In this document: positions 48,301 to 60,098 of the stretch, piece after piece
How the letters are laid out: each line of letters opens with the position of its first letter
How positions within the stretch are numbered: the first letter of the stretch is position 1
Source of the DNA: Hordeum vulgare subsp. vulgare
Taxonomy: Eukaryota > Streptophyta > Magnoliopsida > Poales > Poaceae
Length of the DNA: 64,000 bases
Assembly (NCBI RefSeq): GCF_904849725.1
Contig: NC_058524.1
Coordinates: 485,715,763-485,779,762, forward strand
Reading direction: 5' to 3'
Notes under the pieces: generated by a model
Told to the model about the DNA's origin: nothing
The model's database searches: none
The model's input: only the letters and a program-made list of their open reading frames with translations
Made by a program: the position numbers and the translations under genes

Positions 48301-49627
48301 AAAAACACAAATTGGCACTAGGCTCTAGGTTAATAGGTTAGTCCCAAACATAATATAAAATAGCCTATTAATGCATATAAAACATCCAAAACAGATAATA
48401 TAATAGCATGGAACAATAAAAAATTACAGATAAGTTGGAGACGTATCAGGGAAGGTGAGTACGGTGCCCTGGTCCTACTTTCACCTAGGTTAGCTAGCAG
48501 GAATCCCCTCCGAAATCTGATCGGCGGGAAGATCACACTGCTAGCTGTAATACAAAAAATGAGCCTAATTAGAACCGGGTAATTAAATAGAAGGTCTATT
48601 CGTATTTTCTCTACATACCTTTTGGCTCGGGGATTCACCCGGAGTGTCCTTCGAGAGACCGGCACCTCAGCCGTAGACTCCTCGTCTAAGTACAGAATAT
48701 CATCGAATAGGACCATAGGGGCCCTACGCTGCTTCTTAGAAGCAACACCAGCATGGTCTCCTTCTGCGTCTTCGGACGCCGCTCTTTTTTGGTGTGAGAG
48801 GAGTCTCTTACCTCCTCATCATCATCCTATTCTTCTCCCTCCATGTGGGAGGGAGCTAGTGCCTCTTTAGGCTTAGTATCCAGAGGACCCTTCGATCGAA
48901 GCCCCTCCGGATCTTCTTCTTCCCCTTCTTCTGTTCTTCCTTCTCCCTCAGATCAGTGTACGGCTTCTCGGCCAACATGGCCGCCGGCAAAGGGGTCATG
49001 GCGTCCTCGGGTAGAGGCATCGGAGAGTTAATCCATCCGGATTTCTTCAGCTAGATCTGCGAGTATGGGGGAGGAAGGGTTAAGTGCCCTACTAAAAGAG
49101 GGATGAAAGTTAAAACAATTCAGTAAAAACATCACCGGTCCAGTGGGATTGAGGAGGGAAAGGCCTAAATCCTCCTCCTCGTCGTCCTAAGTCTTTTGCG
49201 ACTTGAACAGAGCCTTCCACAGCTTCTCTGCTGAGTTACGGAAAAAACTCCATATCGGGCCTGCTGTATTGTCCGGATTCTCCGGATCATATTCTCACAT
49301 GAGGACGGATCAATGCTGGCAGGGGAGAATGCCACGATGCAACATCACATCTACCACGTTGGTAAGGTCGATCTTCTCCATTAGGTCGGACCATAGTAAA
49401 ACATGATCCCCCGAAAGAATGGGTGAAGGGGGGAGCTTGAACCTCTAATGAAATGAGGGATAAAAACCACTCTTTCCCCATCACTTGGGCTGGGGATAAC
49501 TTGGTCCTCCTCCGGCGCGCGGTGGCCTATGTGTTTTTCAAGAGATAGCCACAACTCTTCAACTCCAAGATGTTTTTTAAGAGATGGAGGAGACCTCCCT
49601 CTTTCCCTTGGAACCAGCACTAGCCAT
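45331..49627 (-). pseudogene. Transposase_28 protein gene, second copy, heavily degraded
   Basis: The N-terminus MASAGSKGK at 49627 matches the first copy. After stops, frame 49620-49381 has GERVVFIPHFIRGSSSPLHP and FFRGIMFYYG. Much farther along, 46234-46130 has LELEEMNRKLRVSKEELDRI and 46059-45835 has FDQLKAILSRAKQEAAEQRA and SRVSEVQLELKED, a long coiled coil. The last piece near 45400-45340 reads VVKRSVCIEGARMA, a block seen near the C-terminus of these grass proteins. Many stops and an inserted LTR make it non-functional. Its role when intact is unknown; it is possibly gag-like. Confidence 0.6.
46935..48448 (-). repeat. Sabrina-like Gypsy LTR, solo or truncated
   Basis: In minus orientation it starts TGATACGTCTCCAACTTATC and carries the family blocks GGGACTAACCTATTAACC and AGGGATTGACAACCCC. 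The distal end is shorter than expected and begins TGACGGAGCAAAG at 46935. CAGGG occurs at both junctions, but on the right it overlaps the terminal CA, so a clean target duplication cannot be claimed. It interrupts the minus-strand Transposase_28 gene. It is related to, but clearly distinct from, the LTRs of elements A and B. Confidence 0.75.
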
Positions 49628-50563
49628 TGCCAGACCGTGAGAGCATTCGAGAGCTTGGGAGGAGAAGAAGGGACTAGGGCACTGGAGCTTGGAGAAAGGG
49701 GAATGGCGACGGTGAGCGAGATCTGAGGTGCAAGAGGAGACCGAGGTGGTAGTTTTTTTACCTTTTATGACTTGCTAGAATATCTAAGGCCTCGCTGCTG
49801 TAACATAAACTCCACCACTTCTCGATAAATTCGCGATTATGGGTGCGTGGGATAAGCCCAAGTCATAAACTATATCCTTGAAAAGGGGTGCACGATCTTC
49901 ATGATGGGACGTGCCAAACAAAACGGTCTCGAGCCACTCGTTCAAAAAAAGGTGGCATTTCGAATGAGGAAAGATGCCTCCCATTTTTAAAAGGTGGGTG
50001 TGGGGATAGAAAGGAGGAACTCGCCTCCCAATCTTGTATCCTGTGACATCAACTATGGAGGAGGATTTCAGTAGAGGCTAGTTCAGAGGCTACTGAGCGA
50101 GTCCGGGACTAGGGGGTCCATGGGCCACTTACCTATCTATATGGGTCAGCCTTTCTTAGTTGTTCGACCATTGAAAGAAGTCTTGTATTCTAAATGGACT
50201 CTTCCGAAGACTTGGCACACAATCCAAGGAGATATAGGCATCGACATATTCCTTCTCTGTTATAACCGACCTTGTGTAAATCTTGACACCCCTGGCGTCT
50301 ATATAAGCCAGGGGGTCGTGGCTCGCAGGGTACATGAAGCTCATTGCGATTAGGGTTTAGACCACAATATCGATCTCACGGTAGATCAACCTTGTACTAT
50401 GTACTATCTCATCAATAACAACAAGAGCAGGACGTAGGTTTTACCTCCATCAAGAGGTCCCGAACCTAGGTGAAACACCGTCCCTATCGTATCTTATTAC
50501 CCATCAACCCTAGATCCACAGTTTGGACCCCCTACTCAAGATCGGGCGGTTTTGACACCGTCA

Positions 50564-50687
50564 CCTTCCTCTCTCTCCCTCCCTCTCTCTCTCCCTCTCT
50601 TTCTCACTCACTCTCCCTCCCACCCCCTCCCCCTCCCTCTCCATCTCCCTCTCTCCTTCTCTCCCTCTCTCCCCTCTCTCTCTGCCT

Positions 50688-50736
<49 letters not shown>

Positions 50737-50766
50737 TCGCTCCCTCTCTCTTTCTCTCCCCCTCTA
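50564..50766 (+). repeat. 200-bp polypyrimidine tract, CT-rich
   Basis: Almost uninterrupted C and T on the plus strand, including a pure (CT)n run of ~30 bases at 50699-50730 and many CCCTCTCT units. It starts exactly where the Transposase_28 copy ends and stops at the next LTR fragment. Confidence 0.9.
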
Positions 50767-51234
50767 TCGTTTCACATTCCTTATTTCTGGCCTTTCACCG
50801 TTTCTTGTATTCCTAGAGATCGTTAACTCCGATTAGGCTGAAAGTTTGAGGGGATTGTTATCTGTATATTAGCTTCCTTGCGACTGAAGGACACCACCAA
50901 CTGACTTATAAGGGAGTCAGCAGCTCACGCTAGATGCCCTACTCCCCTAGGACGTGTCGTGTGAGATCTTGACTCTCTCGAGCATCATCTGGTGTTGGTT
51001 CTCTTTCCCAAAAGTCCCATATATTCCAAAATAAATCTTCGTAAATAATATTGCATTTGGACTTCATTTGGTATGGACGTTCTACGGGAAAAATGCAACA
51101 AACACGAACTAACATTGGCCACTCGATCAATATGTTAGTCCAAGAAACCATATAATTTGTTGCCAAAATTATGTGAAAGTTGTAGAATAATGGCATGAAA
51201 CAATCAAAAATTATAGATACGATGGAGATGCATT
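50767..51234 (-). repeat. degraded Gypsy LTR fragment (TGATACGTCTC type)
   Basis: In minus orientation it begins with a mutated TAATGCATCTCCATCGTATC and continues ATAATTTTTGATTGTTTCAT and the CTTGGACTAACATATTGA block, as in the solo LTR at 56652. It is cut off after ~460 bases by the CT-rich tract. Confidence 0.7.
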
Positions 51235-51279
51235 AGCCCTAATCATTGTTACGCTCAATAAATTATGTTGCATGGAACT

Positions 51280-52889
51280 AACGATGAATCAAAATCTGTT
51301 TTCTGATCTAAGTGGAGGAGGACGATTTATATCTTTAACTCTTGAGGAAGGAAGAGCAGTCATAGAAAAAATCATGACTGCAAAAGAAAAATGGAATATA
51401 GATGAACCTGTCAAGCCCACTGGGAAGACATATCATGTTTAAGATATGGAGGAATTTAAAAAGGTTACTCACGAAAAAGGTAAACATGTTGAACAAGTTA
51501 TTAACAAAAAAGTGGGTCTCTTTAATATTTATCTGCAGGAAGACGAACTTAGAGAAATGATGAATAAGTTCAAATTTCATCAAGACAACTTCAACGGGGA
51601 CTTATTCATTATAAGGTGCATCCATAATAATTATAAGGTCATAGACTACCTCTCTGATGAGGTAGAAGAGTTAAGTCAGGTAGTAAAGAATCTTGATTAA
51701 CATGCTTGCATGATAGAAACTCAGTGTTCTCAAATTGCTCATACTCAACCTTTGATTCTTGCCTAATTAGATAAAGATAACTTTGTTTCTACTAATTAAA
51801 CTGAAACTCATAGTGGTAAAAGAACACAGGACCCTAAAGGACGAGAGTGGTTTGAGAAGGAACAAGAACAAAGGAAAAAAGAGATTCAGAGCCCAACCGA
51901 GGAGAACAGAGAACTTCTATTTGGAGAAGCGGAACCATAAGAGCAAGTCCATCAAGATGCACATGCTGATGAAGCAAAAGAAGATAACAGAGCTGACGTA
52001 GTTGTTGAAACAATCAATAGTGACAATAATGAAGAACCAATTGCACGGGACACATAAATAACTAAAGAACCAAGGGTGGAAAGAAATACTAGACCACCTT
52101 ATCCAACTAGAGGGGAGAACAACCAGGCATCAAGGAACAAAGAATGAGGTAAGGATAAAGACAAAGGTAAAACTAAAAAAACGCTCCATTATCCTAAAGA
52201 TGTAAGACCACCCGCCAATGATGCATTGTATTCCTCTTTTCTACAAGATATAGCTAACCTAAAAGTTTCTTGCATATAACTAATATATTTAAAATTCCTA
52301 CCTTTGTTAAGTCCATGTGTGACATAATTAACAATTAGAAAAGTTTGAATCAAAAAGAGCAGGTAGCCAGGATAAAGGAATACCCTTTTGAAAACAATGT
52401 ACCTGAAAAGCTAGGGGATCCACGTATACCTACCATATCATATTCAATTGATAATCTTGATATAAGTAATGCTCATTGTGATGTTGGAGCGGGAGTGAGT
52501 GTAATACCTCTAGCCCTCTACCACAAGCTGAATTTGGGAGAATATATGCCACATGGATAACCTTGTAGATGGCAGGCAAAACTACAAAGAAGGCAATTGG
52601 AGTGACTAAAAATATACTATTGAGATTAGATGGGCATATTATACCTACTGAATTTGTTATTCTTGATATGCCCGAAGATGAAAAATTGTCAATAATTGTC
52701 GGTAGACAATTTTTGAATACCGCAAGTGTAGCATTGGATTGTGTAGATGAACAGATAACCATAAAAATTTATAACGAAGAAATAGTTAGGTATTTTACGA
52801 AGAAGCCAGGAGCGAAAGGAAGATACATTCGACCACCTAAGCCAGTATGTGAGGTAGCTAAAGAAAATCTTAGGCTACCGGAGACTTAA
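51280..52889 (+). pseudogene. gag-protease remnant of a third Gypsy element
   Basis: Plus-strand pieces of an Athila-related gag with protease. The first readable part has DLSGGGRFISLTLEEG and AKEKWNIDEP, then a TAA, then the frame at 51446 with MEEFKKVTHEKGKHVEQVIN. The protease piece at 52345-52560 has CDVGAGVSVIP (Asp codon 52480-52482); after a stop and shift it goes on at 52569 with TEFVILDMPEDEKLSIIVGR. The frame ends at 52889 and is followed by AGGGAGGCAACCCATC, the same kind of tail as after the gag of element B. Again no pol follows. The N-terminal half of gag is missing. Confidence 0.78.
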
Positions 52890-53720
52890 AATGTTACTAA
52901 GGTAAGAGGTTGAGCTTAGCAACCTAAAAACCGGCTCTTAAAGGGAGGCAACCCATCATTTAGTAATTTTTTTCTTAGTTAATATTTGCTCTCAAAAGTA
53001 ATCTAATTAAGAACTCTCGGAAAAGTGTGTTTGTGACTTTTTGTTGAAGAGGAAAATCGAAGAAAAAAGATAGGAGGAGGAGAGCAATGATTAAACAAAA
53101 CAGAGAGAAAGACAGTGTATCAAATGGGCACAAGCGCTTGTATGGCCGATCACATGGAAACATGGAGGAAACGTCAAAGAGGATCAGATTTAAAGAGGGC
53201 CTACCAAACTGTTTGAGCGTTCATATGAAGCCTAAGACGAATGTGTCGACGAAGTCCAGATTTAAAGATGTTCCACACGACCGCGAGCGATCGTGTGAGG
53301 AGTCCTATGAAGCCGAGGCCAAGGAGAAGAGCATAGCAAATGACGACCATCTCTGCGAGTGAGAGCGGTCGTTTGACCAATCTCATGGAGTACTACCACG
53401 CAAAGTTTCCTCCTCTGGATTAAACATTAAACAATTGTGTTTCATACAAGCGTTCGCGCTCGTATGGACGGTAATCCCACGTACGCAAACCCTAGATCAA
53501 CCGATTTGAACGTGAGACAATGTTTCATATGAATGGCCCCACTCGTTTGAGCAGTCGTAGGGCATGCAAAACCTGATATTAACACCGTCGGTGCAAGGGC
53601 AGATTCTTCTTCCTCACCCTTGCGTCCCAACACTCGTCTCTCTCAAACCCTAACAAAAACCCTCTAAAACCTTGATGCTTCCCATATTTCTTCTATTCAA
53701 TCTATGCATGTTCATCCTTT
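52890..53720 (+). other. post-gag non-coding region of the third Gypsy remnant
   Basis: Short broken frames only. The stretch 53090-53560 repeatedly contains CGAGCGATCGTG, GAGCGGTCGTTTGA and CGTTTGAGC-type words. This looks like a decayed non-coding internal region. No domain is recognised. Confidence 0.35.
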
Positions 53721-55860
53721 GTGAGTTTCTCCTCTGATCCGGGTTCATTTGCAAGTTTCCACGGTGATTTCATCTTTGTTCTTACCCTTTATGAGATATA
53801 AATATTTCTGTTTTTCCATTCGATTTGAATGTTGGGATTCAAAGTAATTGGTTAGGACCGATCTTAGGTAGTGTTAGAACTCGATCCCCGCGTAAAACTT
53901 ACGTTTTCCTTTTCTTATTTTTGTTGTTTGGAGGAAATGATAACGTTAGTAATAACCAAGGGGAAGAAGGCATTGGCCTCGTGTTCCAAGTGTGCTCGAA
54001 ACAAGGGGGTGACCACCGTTCTTCCAAGATTTGATGTTTGGATCGGCACCATGATGACATCCTCGATGTCACTCCTTTGTTGTGAGCATTTTGTTCGGAG
54101 ACATGACTAGCTCCTTGTTGCTCTCCTGCGGCGGTCGTCGCTGTCCTTTTTTATCCTTAGTGGCGCTATGTACGTCAATCGTCGGTGTGTCCAAGACGGT
54201 GTCTTCACGAAACAAATCGAGTCATGCCATTCATATTCCACTTTGTGTTAGGCTCACAGGGTGGATGGTGCATCAATAAGACAAGTTTTGCGGTAGTGTG
54301 GTCTTCGGATGTGTCCAGCATCGGTCGAGACGTGGTGATGTGTATCAGTTTAGGATAAGTTATTTTGCGTTGTAGCTTGCGTGGCGGTGGTGTTTGTCTT
54401 TTGTCTTGACGGGTGTGGTGTTTGAGCTATGTTCATTGTTTGTATGAACTGGTAGCTTTCTTGTAACTAAAACTATTCCTTTTATAAACCTATGATACGT
54501 CTAGGCATACTCTCAAATAATAATATTATTACTAACTTGCTTTCTTGCTAGAAAACCCAGTCATGTCATAATTTTTCTCTAGAGACATTTTTCTTATAAA
54601 ATATAGTGTAAACATAGAACATAATGTCCTTTCACAGTCATCTCTATCAAAGCACGTAAACACACCCTATCCATCGAGAAAATTACTACATTTATGAAAC
54701 TTTAGTTATGGAATATGTATATAGAAATTATGTGTACAGTGCTCAGATAGGCCAGCAACAATATAAATGTATTTATATATTTGATAAGTTTACAAAAATA
54801 AGAGACTCGGTAGGTTTACTTTTTTATTGTATATTTACTTAAGGGGTAATTTTGATGTTATTCAAGAATTTTGACATAGTAGTATTGGTTGGAAGACGAT
54901 CTGTGGCACACTGGTGCAGGGGCACCGAATTCTTCGCAAGTGTTTTTTCTTTTGGCTTTCGATATTTAGTTTTTCACATTTTTTGAACAAAAATACACTT
55001 AAATTATGTTTTCATATTGATGTTTCTTGTGATGTGGTCTTTCAAATAAGATCTATTTTGAGGAGTTTAAAAAAATCTGTTAAGTAATAACATTTGAAAC
55101 GAACTCAGAACTTTAGACAAAAAAATCGCTTAAAGTTTCAGCTCTGGAACTTGAAATGACCGAGTGAGAAAGTCACAAGTTTGAAATGCAAAATCGTAAC
55201 TTTATAAAAAGAAATCCTAAAATTTATTGTGCCATCCTGCAGGATCAAACTACTTTCCGGATCACAGGGCAATCAGGTGGCCGGGAAGGGCCCGGTAGGT
55301 GCATGCTCCGACACCTGCATTACATGTGATTTATCGGTCTTGCTTCCAAATCCCGATTGGTCGATAGATTGATGAAGTTATTGTAGATACCTCGCATCTC
55401 ATGACTGCGTTGTGTCCTGAAACAATAACGTCAGAAACCTGTACAAATTTAGGAAAATGCGACCACCAATATTATCAATAATAGAACTTGAATCCGGGTG
55501 CATATGTTGCATCTCAAAGAAGCTAGTCATCTGAACTATATTTAGGCATATCCAACATGTATCCTACAACCGCACTCATCTATCCACGTCACACGGTTCA
55601 CGCGTATTTTGACATACAACGTATCTTGTATTCGTCCGCTAGCCGGTACGGACATTCATTTTCCTGTAAACCGGAAGCAAATCCGGGGGGAGGGGGTATG
55701 CGGGTATCTGAACGGGTGCCAAACACGCGGCTCACAACCTTTGCCCACCCAAATACACACATACCTGAAAAACCCTCATGCGCGAAGCGGTTGCCTCATA
55801 ATGAATGTCGTTCAGCACCGCTCTAGAGTGGACTTGACGGGCCGACATTGATATCAATCA
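53721..55860. other. unassigned repeat-like intergenic sequence
   Basis: No frame above ~90 codons with recognisable content. 54550-55240 is AT-rich and could contain decayed MITEs. 55240-55860 is GC-rich and includes a short frame without homology I recognise. Nothing more can be supported. Confidence 0.3.
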
Positions 55861-56651
55861 TACCGATGTGATGGGGCGAGCGGATGGGGCCTCTTGAATC
55901 TAGACACGACGCTCAAGCAACCTACCCCAGCCGTAGGTTGGCATTGAAGCTGGCTTCTAGTCACTTCACCTGCCCGCTGGGCCTATTCAAGTAGGCTTGT
56001 GGCAATGCGCACACCACTGTCCAATCCTCTCTGCTCGCACTGTCTCCACCATTCTGAACCTCTATAATCCTATCCGCATCATAGTTGGCGAGAACTCCAC
56101 CTCCCCAACATGTTGAAGTCCTCGTTCTTCACACGAGCAGGTGGTTGTGGAGGCTCAGGATCTCCTTCCAGATCATGGCGCCATCGCCGTAGCTCTCCGA
56201 GGTAATCGGGTCCACGGACGCCTCCTACTCCAGCAAGGAGGAGATCGTCACCACTACATTCATGTCTCCTCACGGAGGTGGTGATGATAGACGAAGAGTT
56301 CCAGCGGCATATGCACCAGACGATTGAGCGGTCCATGTGCTACACTGGTCTGGCATTGCCCTCACTGCCAATGGCCATTGTGAAGTTGCGCCCCCTCCCA
56401 GCCAAGCTACCATATCAAGCACGAGGCAACGACTACTCCTCGCCACATCAAGGAGCCAACCATACCTCTCCATCATGATAAAGCATAACCATCTTACCCA
56501 AGCAATCATGGCATCCAAATCGGGCATCGCATGAAGAAGGAGTCGCACTGCCCGCATCATACAACCAGTACACCCGGATCGACGACCCGACGTTGCAACC
56601 CAGCCACAAGTGGTGTGGCCACGTTGGCAAAGAGGAATTTCCGCTCGTGAT
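55861..56651 (+). other. target sequence of the solo LTR, left side, coding-like
   Basis: Moderately GC-rich with short frames on both strands, e.g. plus-strand VMIDEEFQRHMHQTIERSMC near 56278. When the solo LTR is removed, the plus-strand frame EEFPLV joins IAKPREHILQ at 58128. It is probably a broken transposon gene; the family is unknown. GTGAT at 56647-56651 is the target duplication. Confidence 0.35.
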
Positions 56652-58122
56652 TAATAAGTCTCCATCGTATCTATAATTTTTGATTGTTCCATGCCATTAT
56701 TATACAACTTTCACATATTTTTTGGCAACATTTTATATGATTTATTGGACTAACATATTGATCCACTACCAAGTGTCACTTCCTGTTTGTTGCATGTTTT
56801 TTGTTTTGCATAATATCCATATCAAAAAAAGTCCAAACACGATAAAAATTTACGAAGATTTATTTTGGAATATATGTGATTTTTGGTAGGCGGATTCAAC
56901 GCAAACATAGGCCCACAAGCTCTACTACCAAGCAGGGTGTGCTTGGGCCCCCTAACGTGTGGTGGTGCTTAGTGGGAACCACTTAAGTCGGTTGGGGCTC
57001 TACTTCTTGCGCAAGGAAGCTTATATCCGAAAACAATTCGTGTTAAAATTTCAGCGCAATCGGAGTTACGGATCTCTGGATATTTAAGAAATTGTGAAGG
57101 GCCAGAAAACAGGAACGCGAAACAGAAGAGAACAGAGAGGGAGATCCAATCTCGGAGGGGCACCTGCCCCTCCGCCACCATGGAGGCCATGGACCAGAGG
57201 CGGAACTCTCCTCCCATCTAGGGGAAGGCCAAGGAAGAATAAGAAGGAGGGGGGCTCTCTCCCCCTCTCTCTCCCGGTGGCACCGGAGTGCCGTCGGGAC
57301 AAGGAGCGTGTGACGGCGATCTACATCAACAATCTTGCCGCCGTCAACACCAACTCTCTCCCCCTCTATGCAGCAGTGTAACGCCAACTTTCCCACTGTA
57401 ACTCTCTACTTAAACATGGTGCTCAACACTACATACTATTTTCCAATGGTATGTGGCTATCCTATGATGTTTGAATAGGTCCATTTTGTCCTACGGGTTA
57501 ATTGTGATATGATGTTATTGATATGATTTGTGTGTTGATATGGTGATGTCCTAAGGTGCCTTCCGTGAGGCACACACGTGAAGGATACACGCTAGATTTT
57601 TTGCAATATGTTCATGATTTTCTTATAGTGGGTGGCGAGAGTGACAGAAACTTACAGCTGAATAAGGAAGTTGTGTGCGTATTGGAGTAAAGAGGACTTG
57701 ATGTTTAATGCTATGGTTGGGTTTACCTTAATGATTTTTAGTACTTGCGGATGCTTGCTAGAGGTCCAATCATAAGTGCATATGATCCAAGTACGGAAAG
57801 TGTGTTAGCTTATGTCTCCCTCTCATTGCATATGATAAGTAGCTATCATGTTATATTCAATTGCCTATGGACAATCTTTTTCTTGCGTTACACAAAAAAC
57901 TTTATATTAAACAGCCCAAACTTTTATTTACTTGCTTTTTATTTTTCTACAAAATAGTTTCATACTTGTTTTAGGTAAAGTAAGCATTTGCGCGCGCAGA
58001 GTTGTAACGGTGGTCGATAGGACTTGAAAGAATATTAATTCTACCTTTATCCCCTCTTTGGGTTAGACACTATTACTAATCAAGAAAGGCTACAAACGAT
58101 TCCCTACACTTGTGGGTTATCA
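56652..58122 (+). repeat. solo Gypsy LTR with perfect target duplication
   Basis: Begins TAATAAGTCTCCATCGTATC (a mutated TGATACGTCTCC start) and ends CTTGTGGGTTATCA, 1471 bp. It is flanked by GTGAT at 56647-56651 and 58123-58127. No internal sequence is present, so unequal recombination between two LTRs removed the body of the element. A GC-rich frame at 57094-57381 lies in the middle and is not a gene of its own as far as I can tell. Confidence 0.88.
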
Positions 58123-58127
58123 GTGAT

Positions 58128-59744
58128 CGCCAAGCCACGCGAGCACATCCTCCAGTAGCCTTGTTGTGGCGGCGGCGACTCCTCATCATCGCGGGCCATC
58201 TTGCGTGTGGGCGAGAAGGCGGCGACGCATGCGGTGGGTCACGAGCGGCAAAACATGGTTGCCGCTATGCATTTTCCAAGTCAAACATGGCGCCGGACTC
58301 GGTCCTCAATGAACCCGACCTGGGGTGGCCTACGAGCATCACCTCTTAGTCACCACCACGGAGACGGTCACGAGGCGACACCATTGCCTTGAAGGTGAGC
58401 TAGCCAACATCGACGATGAATTGTTGCCTAGCGATACCTTTGCTAATGCTATGAGAGGCAAGCTCACCACAAGGGCACCGTGGCCGGGGTCGGCATTGGT
58501 CATGGAGGCCCTCCACACTGTTCAAGAGTAAGCGGACCGGCTCCTCCGCGAGGGTCGGGCGACTGCCATGTCAAGGTTGTCGTGGTGCCGAGTCCTTCCG
58601 CCGCTGGAAGGACTACTCTAACGACGACGGCGCATCAAGGCATGACGGCCACACGTACTAGGTCACCGTCCGCCACAAGTTAGTCTTCTGGTTTTTCTTA
58701 AGTCTCCAGTTAAACGGTCGAAAAAGAGTCTGTTTTACGTAAATTATGCCCATCTTTGATCAATTTTATCGTGTTTGGTGAAATTCGTCTAGTTTGTTGA
58801 AATAAGGTTTGAAATGTATGTGTGCATGATTGGGTGGACAATTGCCGCATAAGTATCCACGAGCTGGTTCTTATGGTGTGTGAATGGATAGGATGTCTGG
58901 TTTAGAGGTCAGCATTGCAGATGTCGCTTCATTTAGGTACCTAATAGTGAGGTAAGCGTTTGTTCGAGCGTCCGTTCAAATTTATAAATTACAACATCGT
59001 ACAATGGTACTTCGTTGGTGATGCCATATAGAATAATTAGTCATGTACAATGGTCCTTCCTTGGTGATGCCATCTCGAATAATTAGTGATGTGAAAGATC
59101 GAGAAATGAAAAAGAAAAATATGTGTTCTCATAGCTAAAATACGACACTTCAATAAGAAAGTTAAACGGCAAACCAATCTATGATTGATTAGCAGGATAG
59201 AGATACTCCTATCCATTAATGTTTAAGTCCCAGACTTAACATTGATGCTTGCATTTTTGAAAATAATAATAATCATTTTAACGATACACATTCAGTGAAA
59301 AAAACATTATGGTCGACTAGAAAAGTGTTTGTGGCAACTTTATTAGTCTCAAGATGATGCTAGGTGTGTGTGCGTGCGTTTAGGATGAGCGAATGTGCAT
59401 ATATATATAAGCGTATGTGTCTGTATTGTGTTAAGAAAAATAAGAAAGTTAAATCATTTTTCCCCATTATACAGTAATTATTTGTTGTATTTACATGTTT
59501 TCTAGTTAATTACATTATAATCTGCAAAACTATAGGATCTTCAAACATTAATTGCTAGAGACAGCACTAAGAGATAATCCATATTATAACATCTTTGTGC
59601 AACTTGTCTAAATGGCATGAATGCATAAGCGCAACTCTAGCTGGGTTCTCAGATCCTCCAAAACTGCATAATAACTGTCATATGTCGCATGGACCCAAAC
59701 AAATACTATAGCATAATCATCGTCGAAATTACATTTGTACATGC
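58128..59744 (+). other. target sequence of the solo LTR, right side, and AT-rich spacer
   Basis: 58128-58680 is GC-rich with broken plus-strand frames (ELANIDDELLPSDTFANAMR, then ALVMEALHTVQE, ADRLLREGRATAMSRL in an adjoining frame), like a decayed transposon gene. 58690-59000 resembles its 3' UTR. 59000-59744 is AT-rich without features. Confidence 0.35.
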
Positions 59745-60098
59745 GAGCTCATATGCTCCTGATGTAAACATTAAAAAAATAAAATAAAAATATTTTAAAA
59801 AATTCTGAATTTTTTATGGCATACTTTAGAAAATATTTGTTATGCGTGTAAATTTTCATCACGAAAACATATTACTGAAAGTCGTGGCAAAAAACACAAA
59901 ACCAGAGCTCCAAAATGCGTTTGAAAGAAATATTTTCGGAGCATCGATTTTGCTCCACGTCTTCCACCAATGTCATTTCGTGATGAAATTTTACATGCAC
60001 AACAAATATTTCTTAAAGTATGTCACAACTTTTTTAGATATTTTACAAAAATTTATTGTTTATTTGTTTTATCGTTCACTGCTGGAGCATATGAGCTC
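59745..60098. mobile_element. foldback MITE of 354 bp with long inverted arms
   Basis: The ends GAGCTCATATGCTCC and GGAGCATATGAGCTC are perfect inverted repeats. Inside, the arms pair over most of their length: the left stretch around TGGCATACTTTAGAAAATAT matches the right stretch AAATATTTCTTAAAGTATG in reverse, and CATCACGAAA matches TTTCGTGATG. The centre lies near 59930. No target duplication is obvious. Confidence 0.75.

Larger units (their letters stand above)
45331..50563 (-). mobile_element. Transposase_28-type element, minus-strand copy, split by an LTR
   Basis: In minus orientation it starts TGACGGTGTCAAAACCGCC at 50563, then TAGGGGGTCC and a CACCTAGGTTCGGGACCTC block, like the plus-strand copy at 38132. 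Gene pieces follow: the N-terminus at 49627, a coiled-coil part at 46234-45835 and a C-terminal block at ~45400-45331. A Sabrina-like LTR is inserted at 46935-48448. The two copies converge (left one plus, right one minus). No target duplication was found. Confidence 0.6.

Noticed and set aside
46935..48451. A CAGGG target duplication for the Sabrina-like LTR
   Set aside because: The right-hand copy overlaps the terminal CA of the LTR, so it would require the LTR to end one dinucleotide early. Not accepted as proof.
50470..50836. Open frames of ~95-118 codons rich in Ser, Leu and Pro
   Set aside because: They are translations of the CT-rich tract. Low complexity, no gene.
57043..57396. Frames of 72-117 codons on both strands
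   Set aside because: Inside the solo LTR, GC-rich by composition. No recognisable protein and no support from a family.
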